Source of the DNA: Holacanthus passer
Taxonomy: Eukaryota; Chordata; Actinopteri; Pomacanthidae
Assembly (NCBI GenBank): GCA_025331565.1
Contig: JAFREQ010000045.1
Span: forward strand, 1,984,001-2,048,000
Direction of reading: 5' to 3'
Length of the DNA stretch: 64,000 nucleotides
A program made the position numbers and the translations under genes. Numbering within the stretch: position 1 is the first letter of the stretch; every line of letters starts with the position of its first letter. Shown here one piece after another: positions 11,403 through 24,742 of the stretch. The notes beneath the pieces were generated by a model. The model did no database searches. It had not been told where the DNA came from and was given only the letters and a program-made list of their open reading frames with translations.

Positions 11403-13629
11403 TTTATTGTTAAGCCTCAGAACAGATCCGTATTCTTCCTGCAGGAGCCTGCTGCTTCCTCATATGTTTGTGGATGCAGACATGTAGTTTCTTGGCCAAA
11501 GATCAAATATTGGAAGGAACATAAAAATACATAAAATCTGATTAAAGGTGGAAATTCAAATGAAAACTGAAATCTGTTGCTGTAGATGTGCAGATGAAAA
11601 TTTAGCTTAAAAATATATAATTAAAATCATATTAAAAGTCTGTGCACCAAAGGAAATGAGAATCTACTTTCCTGCAAAACTCACTTTCTTCTTTTAAAAC
11701 GCAGACATGTAAAGCTTCTTCGTGTGTTTTCTAACATTTACTGAGTGTGTGTGTGTTTTACAGGCAGTGAAGAAGAACACAACAGTGCACAGGGGACTGA
11801 AAGACTGAGATAACCAATGTGACATGGAAGGACAGATATCGAGCAGACACATGATTCTGAATAAATTGCATCAAATTTCACCTCACTTCAAATTAAGTTC
11901 ACTCGTTCTGACATGTGACACTTATTTTCAACATTCACCTCTTTTTTTTCTTTCTTTTCCTGTGAGGGTTTTTGTGAAAGCCAAATATTTGTAGTGACTG
12001 GGAGGTTTGGGAGGTTCTTGTCTGAAATATTGACATTTCTCGCAAGTTAATATGTAAAATGAACAGTTCAGGAAACAGTGACGGAGACGTAATTAAACAA
12101 CATGTTAGTGGACTGAAATTAATTTCTAAATATGTAGATTTTTGTAAAAAAAAAAACTTGCAAATACATGAACTATTGAGGAGAATCTCTTGGAATTAAC
12201 CTTTTAAAGCATTTTACTGTATGATGAAATTGGTTGACTGTAACATCTGTAAACCTTCACTTATCTGTGTGGAATGAAGAATATAAAGGAAACAATATTT
12301 ATCTTTGCAGAAAATAACATTTGAGTTAAAATATTAAGGTTATAAAAACAGGTTAACTGGAATGAGCTCAGTAGTTTGGTCAGTGGCAATGAACAGGCTT
12401 CAACCACATGGACATAATTAAATGGTTTATCATGTAAAATAATGTTGTTCTTAGCAAAAATCAGGTAATAATGTTAATTTTGGGTTGCTTGGTGAAATTT
12501 AACTTTAATACTCCTTCTTCATGTGGTTTGAGTTGAAGCATGCAGAGGCAAATTAGCTTAAAAGAAACATATTTCCATATTGCCGTGATCAAGAATTACA
12601 GCAGAAACTGTTGCAGCTGTTTGACATGATAGTGTTTTTTTTTTGTTCAACACAGAGTGAAACACTTTAGAAAAAAAGGGGGGAGAAAGCCATGTGAACA
12701 AATAAATAAAAAGGTAAAATCTTCACCAGTCCTTGAGCTGAAATTTGTGTTCTTTGGCTATCAGGCTTTGGCAACAGAATGACACATTAGCTCAAAACAA
12801 AGCTGCAGTAGACTTGACACTGAAACCCTTCATCAACACCATCGTCATCATCATGTGAAAGTCCTTAGTTTACTCTCCCTCCGTCCGTCCTCTGAAACAA
12901 TCTCATGAGATTATTAATAAATACCTGTAAAAGTTGTACAAAGTTACACTGTGACTGAAAATATTTGCAGATGAAACACAAATCAGAGGCAAACAACATT
13001 ATTATGCAATTGTTTAACAGCAAAGGTAAATTTTTTTTTGTCCAAAAGAGAACTTTATCAGTGTGATTTCAATTTGAAGACAGCATTTTTTTTTTTTTTT
13101 TTAAAGATATTTACATAGAAACAATGAAGAAAAAAGTAAGCGAGACAAAGATAAAATGTATACTCAACCTCACACATATAGCTTAGATTTGCCAGTACAA
13201 ATGTAAAAATTTAGAGCACATTTACATTACAAAATTATTCTTAGTACTCAGATGCAACAGACTTTGGTAAATAGTGTTTTGATTTGGTATGATCTCTTTA
13301 CTAAATCCCTCCTCGTGGGAACCAAAATTTGGGCGATAGTCTGGTCTGGAAGGCCAGAATCTAAAACTCTTTGAAACAGCACACCGTATGTTTTTACATA
13401 ATTCTCAGATATTAATCTCTTTTTTCATGTTTTTGGTTTCGCCAAGGTCATTTACATAGCTGTGGTAATCACACTGACAACACATAGTTTTTGTTTTGCA
13501 AACTCATGACTGTCCATCCAGGTGACTTGGGAACATTTTTCAGTTCTCATTTCAAGATGAGTTCATCCACCTTTGTTGTTTTTAATGGCTGCCACTTTTC
13601 CACTCCACTTTTTTAGTCGGGGAGCTCGT
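11403..13629 (-). other. Probable pou6f2 3' UTR and downstream sequence
   Basis: Downstream of the pou6f2 stop there is no further open frame. The nearest canonical AATAAA on the minus strand is at 11408-11403, which would give a 3' UTR of about 2.2 kb. ATTAAA variants occur at 13586-13581 and 12509-12504 and could end shorter messages. A poly-A run on this strand (13102-13086) could be a site of internal oligo-dT priming. The true end is not determinable here. Confidence 0.35.
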
Positions 13630-14137
13630 TCATTTCGGGAGCTCCTCTAGAGAATCGGTGAGAGGGTCCATCGGTGCAGCCGGGCCGAGGTCAGGCTGTT
13701 TCAAACGCTTTATTGTGTTTTTCAAGGCTTGCCTCTTGTTGCAGAACCAGACACGCACCACCTCCCTGTCATAGTTCAGTTTCTCGGCTATTTCCGTCAT
13801 TTCCTGTCCGGAGGGGTGTGTGTTCTTCTCAAAGTGGCTGTTGAGGATCTCGAGCGCCTGCGGGGTGAAAGAGGTCCTCCGCTTGCGTTTTTTGGAAGGC
13901 TCGCTGCCGATAAACTCAGTCAGGTTCTGCATGCCGGATCGGTGGCGGGCTTCAGCCTCGGCCATCCAGCGCTCCAGAACGGGCTTAATCTTCTGGGCGC
14001 TTTTAGGGGTGATGTCCAACTTCTCAAACCTGGCAGGATATAAAAGGCCAGGGTTCAGTTTGCCTGTCAGACTGTTACCTATAGTGTTCTCTTGGGCTTC
14101 CTGTGGTAGGAAAAAGTGGCTTCTCAGGATGGTGTGT
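13630..14137 (-). CDS. pou6f2: pou6f2 last exon: end of POU-specific domain, homeodomain, stop; two alternative acceptors
   Basis: The short form starts at 14029 after TATCCTGCCAG and reads FEKLDITPKSAQKIKPVLE. A linker with SEPSKKRK follows, then the homeodomain (about 13711-13890) RRTSFTPQALEILN, HFEKNTHPSGQEM and VWFCNKRQALKNTIKRL, and a tail DPLTDSLEELPK before the TGA at 13632-13630. Homeodomain helix 3 keeps the POU-type Cys and Asn (WFCN). The long form starts at 14137 after ATTCTCCCCAG and adds 36 residues beginning HTILRSHFFLPQEAQ and ending LNPGLLYPA before Arg-Phe-Glu. Both acceptors complete the AG left by the previous exon as Arg. Human POU6F2 has the same optional 36-residue insert. 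Confidence 0.96.
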
Positions 14138-17100
14138 CTGGGGAGAATTGAGAAAAAAGAATCTTACTTAGGTGCCCTGCCAGAACAAGGGATAAGCTGC
14201 CTGCCTTTTAGTCTCCTCAACCAGAATGCCACAGGGACTGAGACTAACATCCAGGTACACATCCGAGCCAAACTCCTTCTGCACCTGGAAACACCTCAGC
14301 TGCAGCAGCTGGAGGTGACGGTTGCCAGTAGTGTGTAAATTTTCTGGAGGAGGCTGTGGTTCTCTGTCCCAAATTGGCAATAGTGGAGCAAGGAGATACT
14401 GCCAATGGCTACAATCAGGTCCAGTTGAACCAAAAACATAGCAAACATCTAACTAAATGTTTCAAACACTGTACTTCAAAAACAATTCTCATAAAACAAC
14501 AGAAAGACAAAACAAGAATTACTCCCAAATATCCCATTTCTTTCCCTCAGGTGATAAAACCAAAAATCCACTAATGCATGCAGTTAAATATGGCGCCATC
14601 ATTTATTTACAAAAGAGCTTGAATTATTAATCAAAATGTACATTTAATACATTTTTCAAACTTTCTTTCATCCTCTTACAACGGCTCATTTTATATTTCA
14701 TAAGAATACATTTACACACTCTAATCCTGAAAGTTCCTGCGACGTTACAGCTGCGTGACACATAATTCTGACTTCACATATGCTCTGCATTTTAGCAAGT
14801 AAGTCAGAGAATGGAGAATGAAGCTTTTTCTAAAAACACTGTGAGTTGGCAGCTCAATGACTCTGTCTGGTGCTTTTTCCTGTGATATGACCAGATCATT
14901 GGATGTGATGAAGATGATGGTCTTATATTTTACTGTAAAATGATTCTTTGTGTGTGAGTAAGGAGATCACCTTGTCTTACTTTTTTTTTTGGATGCTTTT
15001 AAGCCAAAAGATAAAAATAATATTCCTTACCAATAACTCTTACCAGTAAATATAAATCTGGTTTTTGTAATGTTGTTTTAGATCTTTTGTATTTATGGTG
15101 ATTTGCAAGTTGCACAACTAATTCATGATTCATTCACGATATATGAAGAAAGCAGAAACAAACTTAGACACCACCCTGACAGTTAATGTTGATTGTGCTC
15201 TATTATTTACAGAATGGGACCTGATTGGCCGACTGCTTTGCAGTCGAAGTGAAGTACACTGATCTGACTCGATAGCTCTCAGTTATTTATTGTTTGTTTT
15301 ATGGCCATTTTGTGTTTTCACAGAGTGACAGGAAACATGCGAAGAGAGATATGTAATAAAGTTCCACTTAGACTTCAACCAATAACAGTTAGTCATCCTT
15401 GTTAAAAAGACATCTGGGCTGTCAGATCGTCCCATTACAGTAATTTGTTTTTAATGATGGAGTGAATCAGGACTGAGTGTAGTGGAGATACACGATTGAA
15501 GGGAGTTAGTCTGAAAGAGCCTGGTTCAAATATTAGTACAACCACTGGAGTGTACTGCAGCACAAGTTAGATACAGTCGTTCCTCTATGAGTCCTCTGTG
15601 AATATTTGTGGTTGTTTTAATTGGTGTTTCTGTATATTTGCAATTTGTTTATTATTTGTCTTTTTTAGGTATAAGTTTTTGACCTCATTTGATAGTAGAT
15701 GATACAGAGGTGACAGGAGGAGGGATGACAACGGTAGGAGTCCTCTGCTGGACATTGTCAATGTCTAAGACTCCTTAGTCACCAGGATATCTTGGATCAA
15801 AAAATATCTTGATCTAACTGAGATTTCTAGACCAAATTTCTAACTACACAGGTAATGAAAACTTCATTACACATCACGTGTCCATTACTGGAGGAAAAGT
15901 TCTGTGTTTCTGGGACAAACGTGAGTGTTATGGAATGCTTTTAGTAAAACAGCTGCTGAGCTGACAGCTCTGATGGAAGGACAGCAGAGATCTACCAGGA
16001 GTCTCTGCTCTCTGTGTAACAAACAATGCACACAAGACATTTTTAACAGCGAGGTGAGCGGCTGCAGACAACAGTGAGGGCGAGATGCCCATGCATGCAT
16101 GAACTTCCTCTGTTTCTACACCTCGCTGGTGCTTTCCTCCTTGTCGACAGGCGGTATTATTTATAACCCTCGTCCTCCTCCTAAACAGTGGATAGAGGAG
16201 GGCTCCATACTGCGGGGAATACATTAGTAAATATGAGGAGTCACCAGAGACAGGACATTTCATGGATCAACAGGGAGCGCAGATACTAAAATGAGTTGAG
16301 AGCTGCTCAGCTGGGGTATGCACTCCCTCCACGAGTGCATCAGCACGAGGGAGAAATGGCCCTGAATGCACCTCCAGCCTCTCTGGCTTGTCTTAAAAGT
16401 ACCTTAGGAGGCTGCTTAGACATGCTGTGTGTTTAGGCTTCAGTCTCCCTGAGGGTCATGAACCAGAGAGAGCTGCGTAAGAGGTATAGACTTAAAATCA
16501 GGGCTAGTACGACCTAAAATCTACAGCATATGAAAATAAATGATCAGATTTACCTTGATAATAATAAATGTGACAACGATTATATCAGCACATGTATCTC
16601 CTTTCACATGTAGTTTCACCTCTGATACAGTCTAATTACAGTTAAAGATAGTGAACTGCTGACTGGTTGGTTGAACTTTGTTAGAAAGTCACTGGTTCAT
16701 ATATTACTGTCTCTTTATAGACATTTATTGAAAACTGCCAGGGGGGAATGGATGATTTAATGATATATATAGTGAGACTGTACATATTTCAACTGTCATA
16801 AATATATTGTGGGTAAATTCTATTAGGATCTCTGGTTGTTATAGACCATCGTTGGCTTTGTCGAAAATCATCGAATAGGATGTTTTTATGGCAAAATATT
16901 TTTTAAGGCTTTGAAATCAATGTGATACATCAAGTGCTTTTATTTGTCAGATGTAACTGGATTAGACAAAGAGACGTTCATGTCTGTTTATTTCATCTAT
17001 TAAGAATTTCTCAACTCATTTTCCAAAGATGTACAATATCAAGATATATTAATATAATGATATAAATGTACATATACAGTAATAGATATTTTATCCATAA

Positions 17101-20100
17101 CATACTGAGAGGTGGCATCAAAAGCTTTGTTAGATTCTTGATCTTGTTTGCGTAATATTTTCCTGATTTAGATATGATTTTTTTCTAATTTTAGACTGTT
17201 TTAATTTGGTGAAGTTCTTGTAAGGCTGCTTTTGTTTAACTAATGAGGACAGCAAGCTAAGAGTTTGTAATGGTGCCTTGAATTCTCAGCAAAGTGAAAA
17301 CTCTAATTAAGGCCAGCTGCTAACGTTTTGCTTCTTAAATCATGTAATTAAAATGATAAGTGTTTGACAGTTTTTTATCGGTATATTTTCTGTTTTTTAA
17401 TATTCACATTAGCCAAACCAAACTGAATTCGAGCAAAAGGAGGACACACTGGTCCATCATTGGTTTGATGATGCCCTCATGTAATGCCTGTGCCTGTTTA
17501 GATAAACTAATAAAGTCCCTGGAAGCATACTGAGCAATGAAAGGAGACAAGATGGAAGCATCTGTCAGTGTCTGTTCACTGTCTGGGTTCAGAGCCGGAG
17601 CCCCAGAGCTACTGTGACGTCCTGTTTCTCCTCAAACTTCATGTCTATGTTGATGTTAACTAAACTAAAGCATGTGAAGTTTGCCCCTCTACTTAAAACA
17701 TCAGGATGTCATGTCCAATGTCATACAAACAAAAAAATTGTCTTAACGGCATGAATAACAGCCCACAGAGTGTTTATTTTTGAAGCTAATGGCTTTTAAT
17801 GTATGTTATAAATATTTGAATTATTCCTACCTGTAAATATTTCATGTGTGATTTTAAGACTTTAAACATTAGTCAGAGATGGCTGGGCCTCATAAGAACC
17901 CCGGCCCCTGTACTGTTTCACATTTTATCGCCCGTTTGATGTTGATGTGATGAAATTTTTAGTGCGTGCGTGGCTGCGCCGTGTCACATAAACAGTACAG
18001 GTCATCAGCAAAGCGCATGCATTGCAGAAGGACATTAAAATTAATACAGGAATAAGAAGTGGAATTTCACATAAAAGGGAGGAGAATTCTTAACAGGCTT
18101 TAGTTGTGTTAAGTTCTGTGTGTTTTTGGCAAAGAAAAGTTGTCAAAATTAATCCTTTAATTAGACTTTAGAAAAGACTTCAACATTAACTTCTATTTGT
18201 AAACTTTTTAATTAATCTTCCACTTGAAATTCTTTTTTTTTATATTGTAGAATAAATGATTGTACTCTTTGTTTCTCTTAAAAAAGTCACATTTGGGCAT
18301 GATGTAGCCCAATTATTCTGACTTGAAAGGGAAATATGCCTCATTTGGCATCCTCAGGCAAAATGTTAGTCAAGTGGAACAACAGGAGGGATGAAACACT
18401 GATTGTCTCATTAATATACAATGCACCATTTATGACTAAACTGTCCTCGTGGCAGCAGTAAAACATGGCAATCTTATTAACAGATCATCGCCGTCAAGCT
18501 CTCTCATGTTCAGGCGGAGCAACCAGCAACGGGCCTTAGTAATTATTAAATGCTTTAAGTGCTTCGTGTAATACTTGTGTATGTATTTTGCATAAGTAAC
18601 GCACGGCTGTCATGTCAGCGGGTGAGAGGGGAGTGAGAGGAAGGAGGGTAAGTACAGGCGTGAGGGCTTCATTTGTCAGGGTGGTGATAGTTAATTATGT
18701 ATTTTAATATCTTAATAATGTCTGTTAAAACATGGAGTGAAAAATAGATGACAGTTATGAGCACCAGACAACTCAGTGAGGCTGCACGGCTTCATCTGCT
18801 TTCATTTGACAGAATTAGGACAGACTGATCTGAAATAATGAACCCTTTATTGTTTGAGGTTTACCCTCTTTGTTTGGTCTTACCTGCAGATGGCAGACTG
18901 GCTGTACGCCGGCCCCTCAGCGGCACTGAGCGCCTGGCCCACCTGAGTCTGTGTCAGGCCCAGGGACAGCCGGCGGATCTTGAATGCTTTGGCGAATTCA
19001 CGAATCTCCTCCAGGTTGACCCCGTCCACCTCGCTGGGGGCGGTCTGCGGGTCTACAATACAACACACACATCTCATTTTATTAGACCTCTGCTCCCCCG
19101 TCGCTTACCTCATTTTCCAGAGTGAATGAAGCAAACACCCAGACATATGTGATCATGATCGTCTCTAAACAACTTTAAAAAAATAGTCCTGCTCCGGGTC
19201 AGAACTTATTATTTCTCTTTGCCCTTGTGCTGTAAACTGCATGTATCTAAGAGATGTTTTGAAGAATAAATTCATCTGAGGCGTGAATGCAGGCGTGCCA
19301 TGACTCTGACTTGCAAGTGTAAATCTTTTATCTCACATACAAAAGCAATATGGACAAAACCATATGACACAGAGTTTATTAGTTCAATAGATGGATAGAT
19401 CTTGAGCAGGTAGATACTTTAGGTCTTTTTCTTTTATCTCTTCTAATATTGTGTATGAAAACATATATTTTAAAGCTGCAAATCAAATAAACATTAAAGA
19501 ATATATAAAGACATTATTTGATCCATCTGACCCTTGGTGGAGACCAGGCCTCAAAACCACCAGAGAGTCACATGTACAAACGATACCGAGCTCCGGTCCG
19601 ACAGAGAACACTCTTTACACAAAGAAATGCTGTTTGTGAATCTCCGCATTTGAGCAGATCTGAAAAACTTGACTGAACCATTTTGAAGAATTTCCCTGCT
19701 AATAAAAACTGATTTCACATTGTACATCAATGTCAGGTGCCCTGGCATCCTGCTTACTAAAGCAAAGTTTGTGCTTCTGAATTATTCATCTTGGTCATTA
19801 TCAATGAATTATTAAAGGAATCCTCCAAGCGTATTTAAGCAAAAATCTATGGGGCTGCCATCTCGTTGTGCCTCATAAGTGACGTGTAGCGTATGCGGCG
19901 TGCTCCAGACGTGTGAACACTTGGAAGATGAGGGACTAGAGACTCCGACTAAATGGGAGGGATGAGCACTCACAGCTTCGGGTCCCATCATCTCCACATT
20001 GATGAGCATCTCTTCATCATTCCCAACAGAGTCTATTTACTCAGTGGTTTGAAAGACTAATAGTACTCTGCAGCGGCGGTCTCAACTGGTCTAAACTCTG

Positions 20101-23100
20101 GATCCATATTTGTCTTCAGACATTAAGTCACAACCCAAACATGATTTTAGATTTAAACCCTCCTAATTTATTTTGCGGTAATGAATAGTGGAGTAAAGCT
20201 TTCACAAAACAAATAGAATAGTGAATAAAATGTTTTAAAAGACAAATTAAAAAACACTGAAACAATGGAGACAATCAATGTCTGGGCCCAAAAGATACCT
20301 TTCTTTAAAGCAATAATACAATAATAACCTTAATAATAACAGGACAATAATGAGTTAAACACTCTGCTGAAAAGGAAAATGTGCCAGGACTGTCTGTCCC
20401 CCACTTAAGGCAAAAAACTGTTTTTGTTGAAATGTTCATTCATTGACATGAACCAGACTTTAAGATTTTGAAGTTTGTAGTTGTGACCCACAAGCTGAGA
20501 GAGGGAGAAAGAGTTCGAAAAGTGATGCTCACCTGTCCCTCAACAACTGCTGTTGGAGACCTTATTCATGCCTGTCATTGACATGTGATCTGTACCTGGA
20601 TGTGGACATCAGATTCAGGGCGCTTTGTATTTACACCTGGTATCAATGAACTTTTTTGTAACATCAGTTCTGTCTGCACTGTTCAGACATTAACAAGAGC
20701 CTGATATTTTTTCTGAGCAGTTGGTAGAGACCAAAAACAGAGTGAAAAGAGAGTAAATATTGCCCTTTACAAACTTTACAAAATCACTAAATGAAAATGT
20801 TGCTCAGAAACTGTTGTATCAGGTTTAAAAATGTTGTCACACCGTACAGACCATTTGTACCTGGTTGACATCTGATCACCTCCTGATGTGGTCTGATTCA
20901 ACTGCATTTTGATCACAATGGTACATTTACACAGGACTATCCAGATACAGATTGCATGTTATTGCCAGGTTAAATAAGTAAGTAAGAGTCATTGAACAAG
21001 GCAGTTTAACCTTTATTTTGCTCCAGTGCAGCTGCTCACTGGCCACCAAGAGAAGGCTGTGGTCATAGTGGTGAAGTGAATACTAAGCAGTTTGTATGCT
21101 CAGCTGACTTTCTGGATAAATAAACGTTAAAACAAAAACAACCTCAAGGTGAAATATTGCTGACATCCTTCTTTCTGATTGACATTTTCCCATCTGATTA
21201 TTTCAAATAACAGTAACAGGCATTCTCAGCTTTTTAATCTGTTTCTGGCACTTTGTTTGTGGCCAGTGAATGCAGTGACATTTCATCTTCTCCGCTCTGC
21301 AGACGACTCTGATTCTGTCATGGGATTTTGCTTTGTATATGTATGCTGTAAGTGATATTGAAAGGAAGTGATATGACTCATACTCAGCATAAAGCATTAA
21401 TTCTATTTACCTCAGAACTGAACCACAATGATTTTGTGCAGACTCAAAAATGGTTATAAGATATTTTCAAGCTACAAGTAAACACAAACTAAACACAGTG
21501 TCTACAACAAGTTGATCAATGGCGACTTGTTTTTTATTAAATTCAGTAGCATTGTAGCTGCCTTTGAAATGAGTTTACATGGAGTTTAGGGGAATCGACT
21601 CTGACAAATGAAATTTATCTGAATAAAACAGAGTTTTTAAAGGCAATAGCTGCATGCTGACAGGCTCTGGCCCAGTGATTTATATGGCTCTGCCAAAGGG
21701 CCCCGCATTGGGAGAATGAAACTTATGTTCATTACACATAAAACACGCCACTTTGAATCGTCTAATAAACCAAAGAATTGACAGTCTGGAAAAAATGAAT
21801 CAATCGTAGGAGGCGGGGATCAGTCAAAAGCTGTCCACGCTGAGAGTAATGTAGATACGGACCATGCGCCATGTTGAATCTTTAGACAGTTCACCCAAAT
21901 TACAAAAAGATATTTTTATTCTCTTACCTCTGGTCGTATCTAGACATGCAGATATTTTTGAGATATCTGTCTCTGAATGCTTTGCCTCCACCTCAATATG
22001 ATGGAGGTCAACTGAATTTCATTCAGAAATTACAGAAAATAATCAACAGCAACATGTCCAGAAACTGTGTCTCTATTACTCTAGATAAGACCAGAGACTT
22101 GTTGTCAATACTTTTCATTCAGGCTTCTTGGTAATTGAAAATAGTTCCAATGAAAACAGTTCACAGTGAAATTTGTGCTTCATGCATCATAATCTCTGTC
22201 TGTATTTCTGTCTATATTTCATTGTCCTGGGTATTTTGAATAACCAGTAAAAGATTTTTATTTGTAAATTCATTCATTATTATCTGATTTTAAAAGAAAA
22301 AAAGGAAGCCGCAGTAAAGAACTTCCAATGAAATTTTCTAGAAATGAGTGTCACGATCTGAAAATGCTTTAAAAAAGCTGATATATTCTCACTGCAGTGG
22401 CTGAATTTTCACTTGTTTAAAGAGTAAATTTGGTGATATTATATATTTTTGTATTTTGACCAAATCCCATGTAAAGTCCAAAACCAACAATGAACTGACA
22501 CTACTAACAAACATTGCCTCTGTAGCCATTTCTTTTACAGCCTGCTGCTGTAAAAACTCACCAACTGTGTATTAATCCACGGCTGAAAACAGTCCCCAAC
22601 AAATACATTACTTCCTCCTGTTTTGATAAAGTTTGCTAAAAGCTACAGTTCCCAGCTGTTCTAGGAAATTACCCTTGCCCTTACCCTTTAATGCACATTC
22701 ACTGTCATATCAAAGCTACAAGAGTCAGTGAATTTTATTCCGTGTATTTGAAGGCGTGTTGTGTTTTTGCGAGCTGTGTCGGACACTTACTGCTGACCAG
22801 CTGCCCCACGCTGAGAGCCGAGGAAGAGGAGGAGGTGGAGGAGGAGGAAGAGGCCTGGTGGAGAGGACTCTGTCTGTGGGGCATGTGGAGCAGGTTGGGC
22901 TGAGACGATGCTGGGCCTGTCTGACCCTGCTGCTGGACACACAAACAAACACAAACACACACACAGAGCTGATACAATATATTGACAGCGTGCAGCACAA
23001 AGAAAATATCCATTATTCCCTTCACATAATTACAATAATCATCACTTACAGTAATCATGTCATTATGGTGATTGAGCTATAATATTACATCTAATCAACC

Positions 23101-24702
23101 AATCAGCAGCTATTAAATTAGCCACTTAGAGGCTGAATATAATGAGATTTACCTTGTACCAGATGATGAATAAATGTTAATTACTGCCTGTGGTATTTAG
23201 ATTGACAGAGCAGAATATAGTGTCAATAGTCTGCTCAATAGAGTACAGCAGTGGTTTACTACTGCAGGAGACAGTGAGAGTCAACTCAGGTACTCCCCTG
23301 TCTCTGTGAGCTTTACAATCGCTTCTCTGCAGAAATCAACTGAGTTAAAAAAAAAACAAGAAAACTGCTCATGACAATTAGAGTCTCCTCGCTCGTCATC
23401 AGACCCGAGAGGATGCTAATAATGGCAGCCTGAATCTGAAATAAAAACATGTGGACACAGCAGTCCCCATATCAAACATAATTCATGATCCACAAGCTAC
23501 GTGCTCTGATGGCGGAAAAAACGATGTATTTTCATGTTTTATGCACATTTGAATTGCTTTTACAAGATCAAGATGGTACGTCTTCACTTTTAAAGTGAAA
23601 AGCTGTCTCCGCTATAAGCTAGGCCAGCTTCTTCTCTCCTTCTTTGCAATTAATTATTTTCTCTGTGGCATGTGTTTGTTTGGATGGTGGGGGGTGTCAA
23701 CAGCGATGCACACACTGTCAGGACTGTTGACAGGCTCGGAGAATTATCTAGCTTCACTGGAAATATTCTAGACTGCAGGCTCTGACAACCGTAAATTATG
23801 CCCGTGGAACAATGTGTACATGCGGGCTTTGAAGGGGAGACAAAAGCATAAACATTATCACAAATGCATTAATTCATTCAAGAGTATGATCTGGTGTTTT
23901 CAGGGAGCCACAATTAGATGTCCATCTGCTGAGAGTTCATCCATTCTGCCCTGCACGGGCCTTCAATGTGAACTTTTACTCTGTAATTCTGCACTGACAT
24001 CGCCATTATCAAGTCAATTATATTTTCATTGTTGTGCATCTCACTCCGCGCGTGTGCACCGTATAGATCTTCAAATTGGGTGGAGACGATGTTTGAGCTC
24101 GAGTTTCTGCACTTATATAGAGAGTGTGCAAAAAAAAGAAAGGAACTTGTGTGTCTTAGTCCTTTAAATCAAAACAAAATCCTTCTTGTTCAGGTCAGAG
24201 AGGACAAATCATAAGGCTGGAGAGTGTGATTGAGGAAGGAGAGAAGGGAGGGAGGGAGAAAGCGGAAAGAGGTGGAGAACAGAGGCAGGAGTGTTTGAGT
24301 TTTAAGTGGGGTGATGAAAAGTGTTGCTTTGTTTTGTTTTTTTTTTTGTTTGGGCTCTGCAGGGGCGCGGCAGTCTGAAAGGTTGGCTGACAAGTGCCTT
24401 CCAAGCATGCACAGACACACACACAAGCACACGCACACACACACACGCACACATACACTGAGAACAAACATACCAAAAAGCTGCAATTTTCCAAGTGGAA
24501 CGATGCAAATGAGCCTTACGAGTGTCAAAGCAGGAAAAAATATGAGGTGTTTAGCACAAAGCACACCTGCTACTGCTTTCATAAATAAACTGAGCTCTAG
24601 TCTGACTCCACTAGGTGTTGCTCATTCAACAGCTTTAAAGTCTTGATCATCGTTGAAAGATCACTTTAAGTATATAATAAGCTGCTCTACAAGACATCTT
24701 CC

Positions 24703-24742
<40 letters not shown>

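Noticed and set aside
13729..14338. Plus-strand open frames of 104 and 172 codons over the pou6f2 last exon
   Set aside because: They are antisense shadows of the conserved homeodomain exon and its insert.
24190..24646. Several overlapping open frames with Cys-Val or His-Thr repeats
   Set aside because: They are translations of CA/TG microsatellite sequence.
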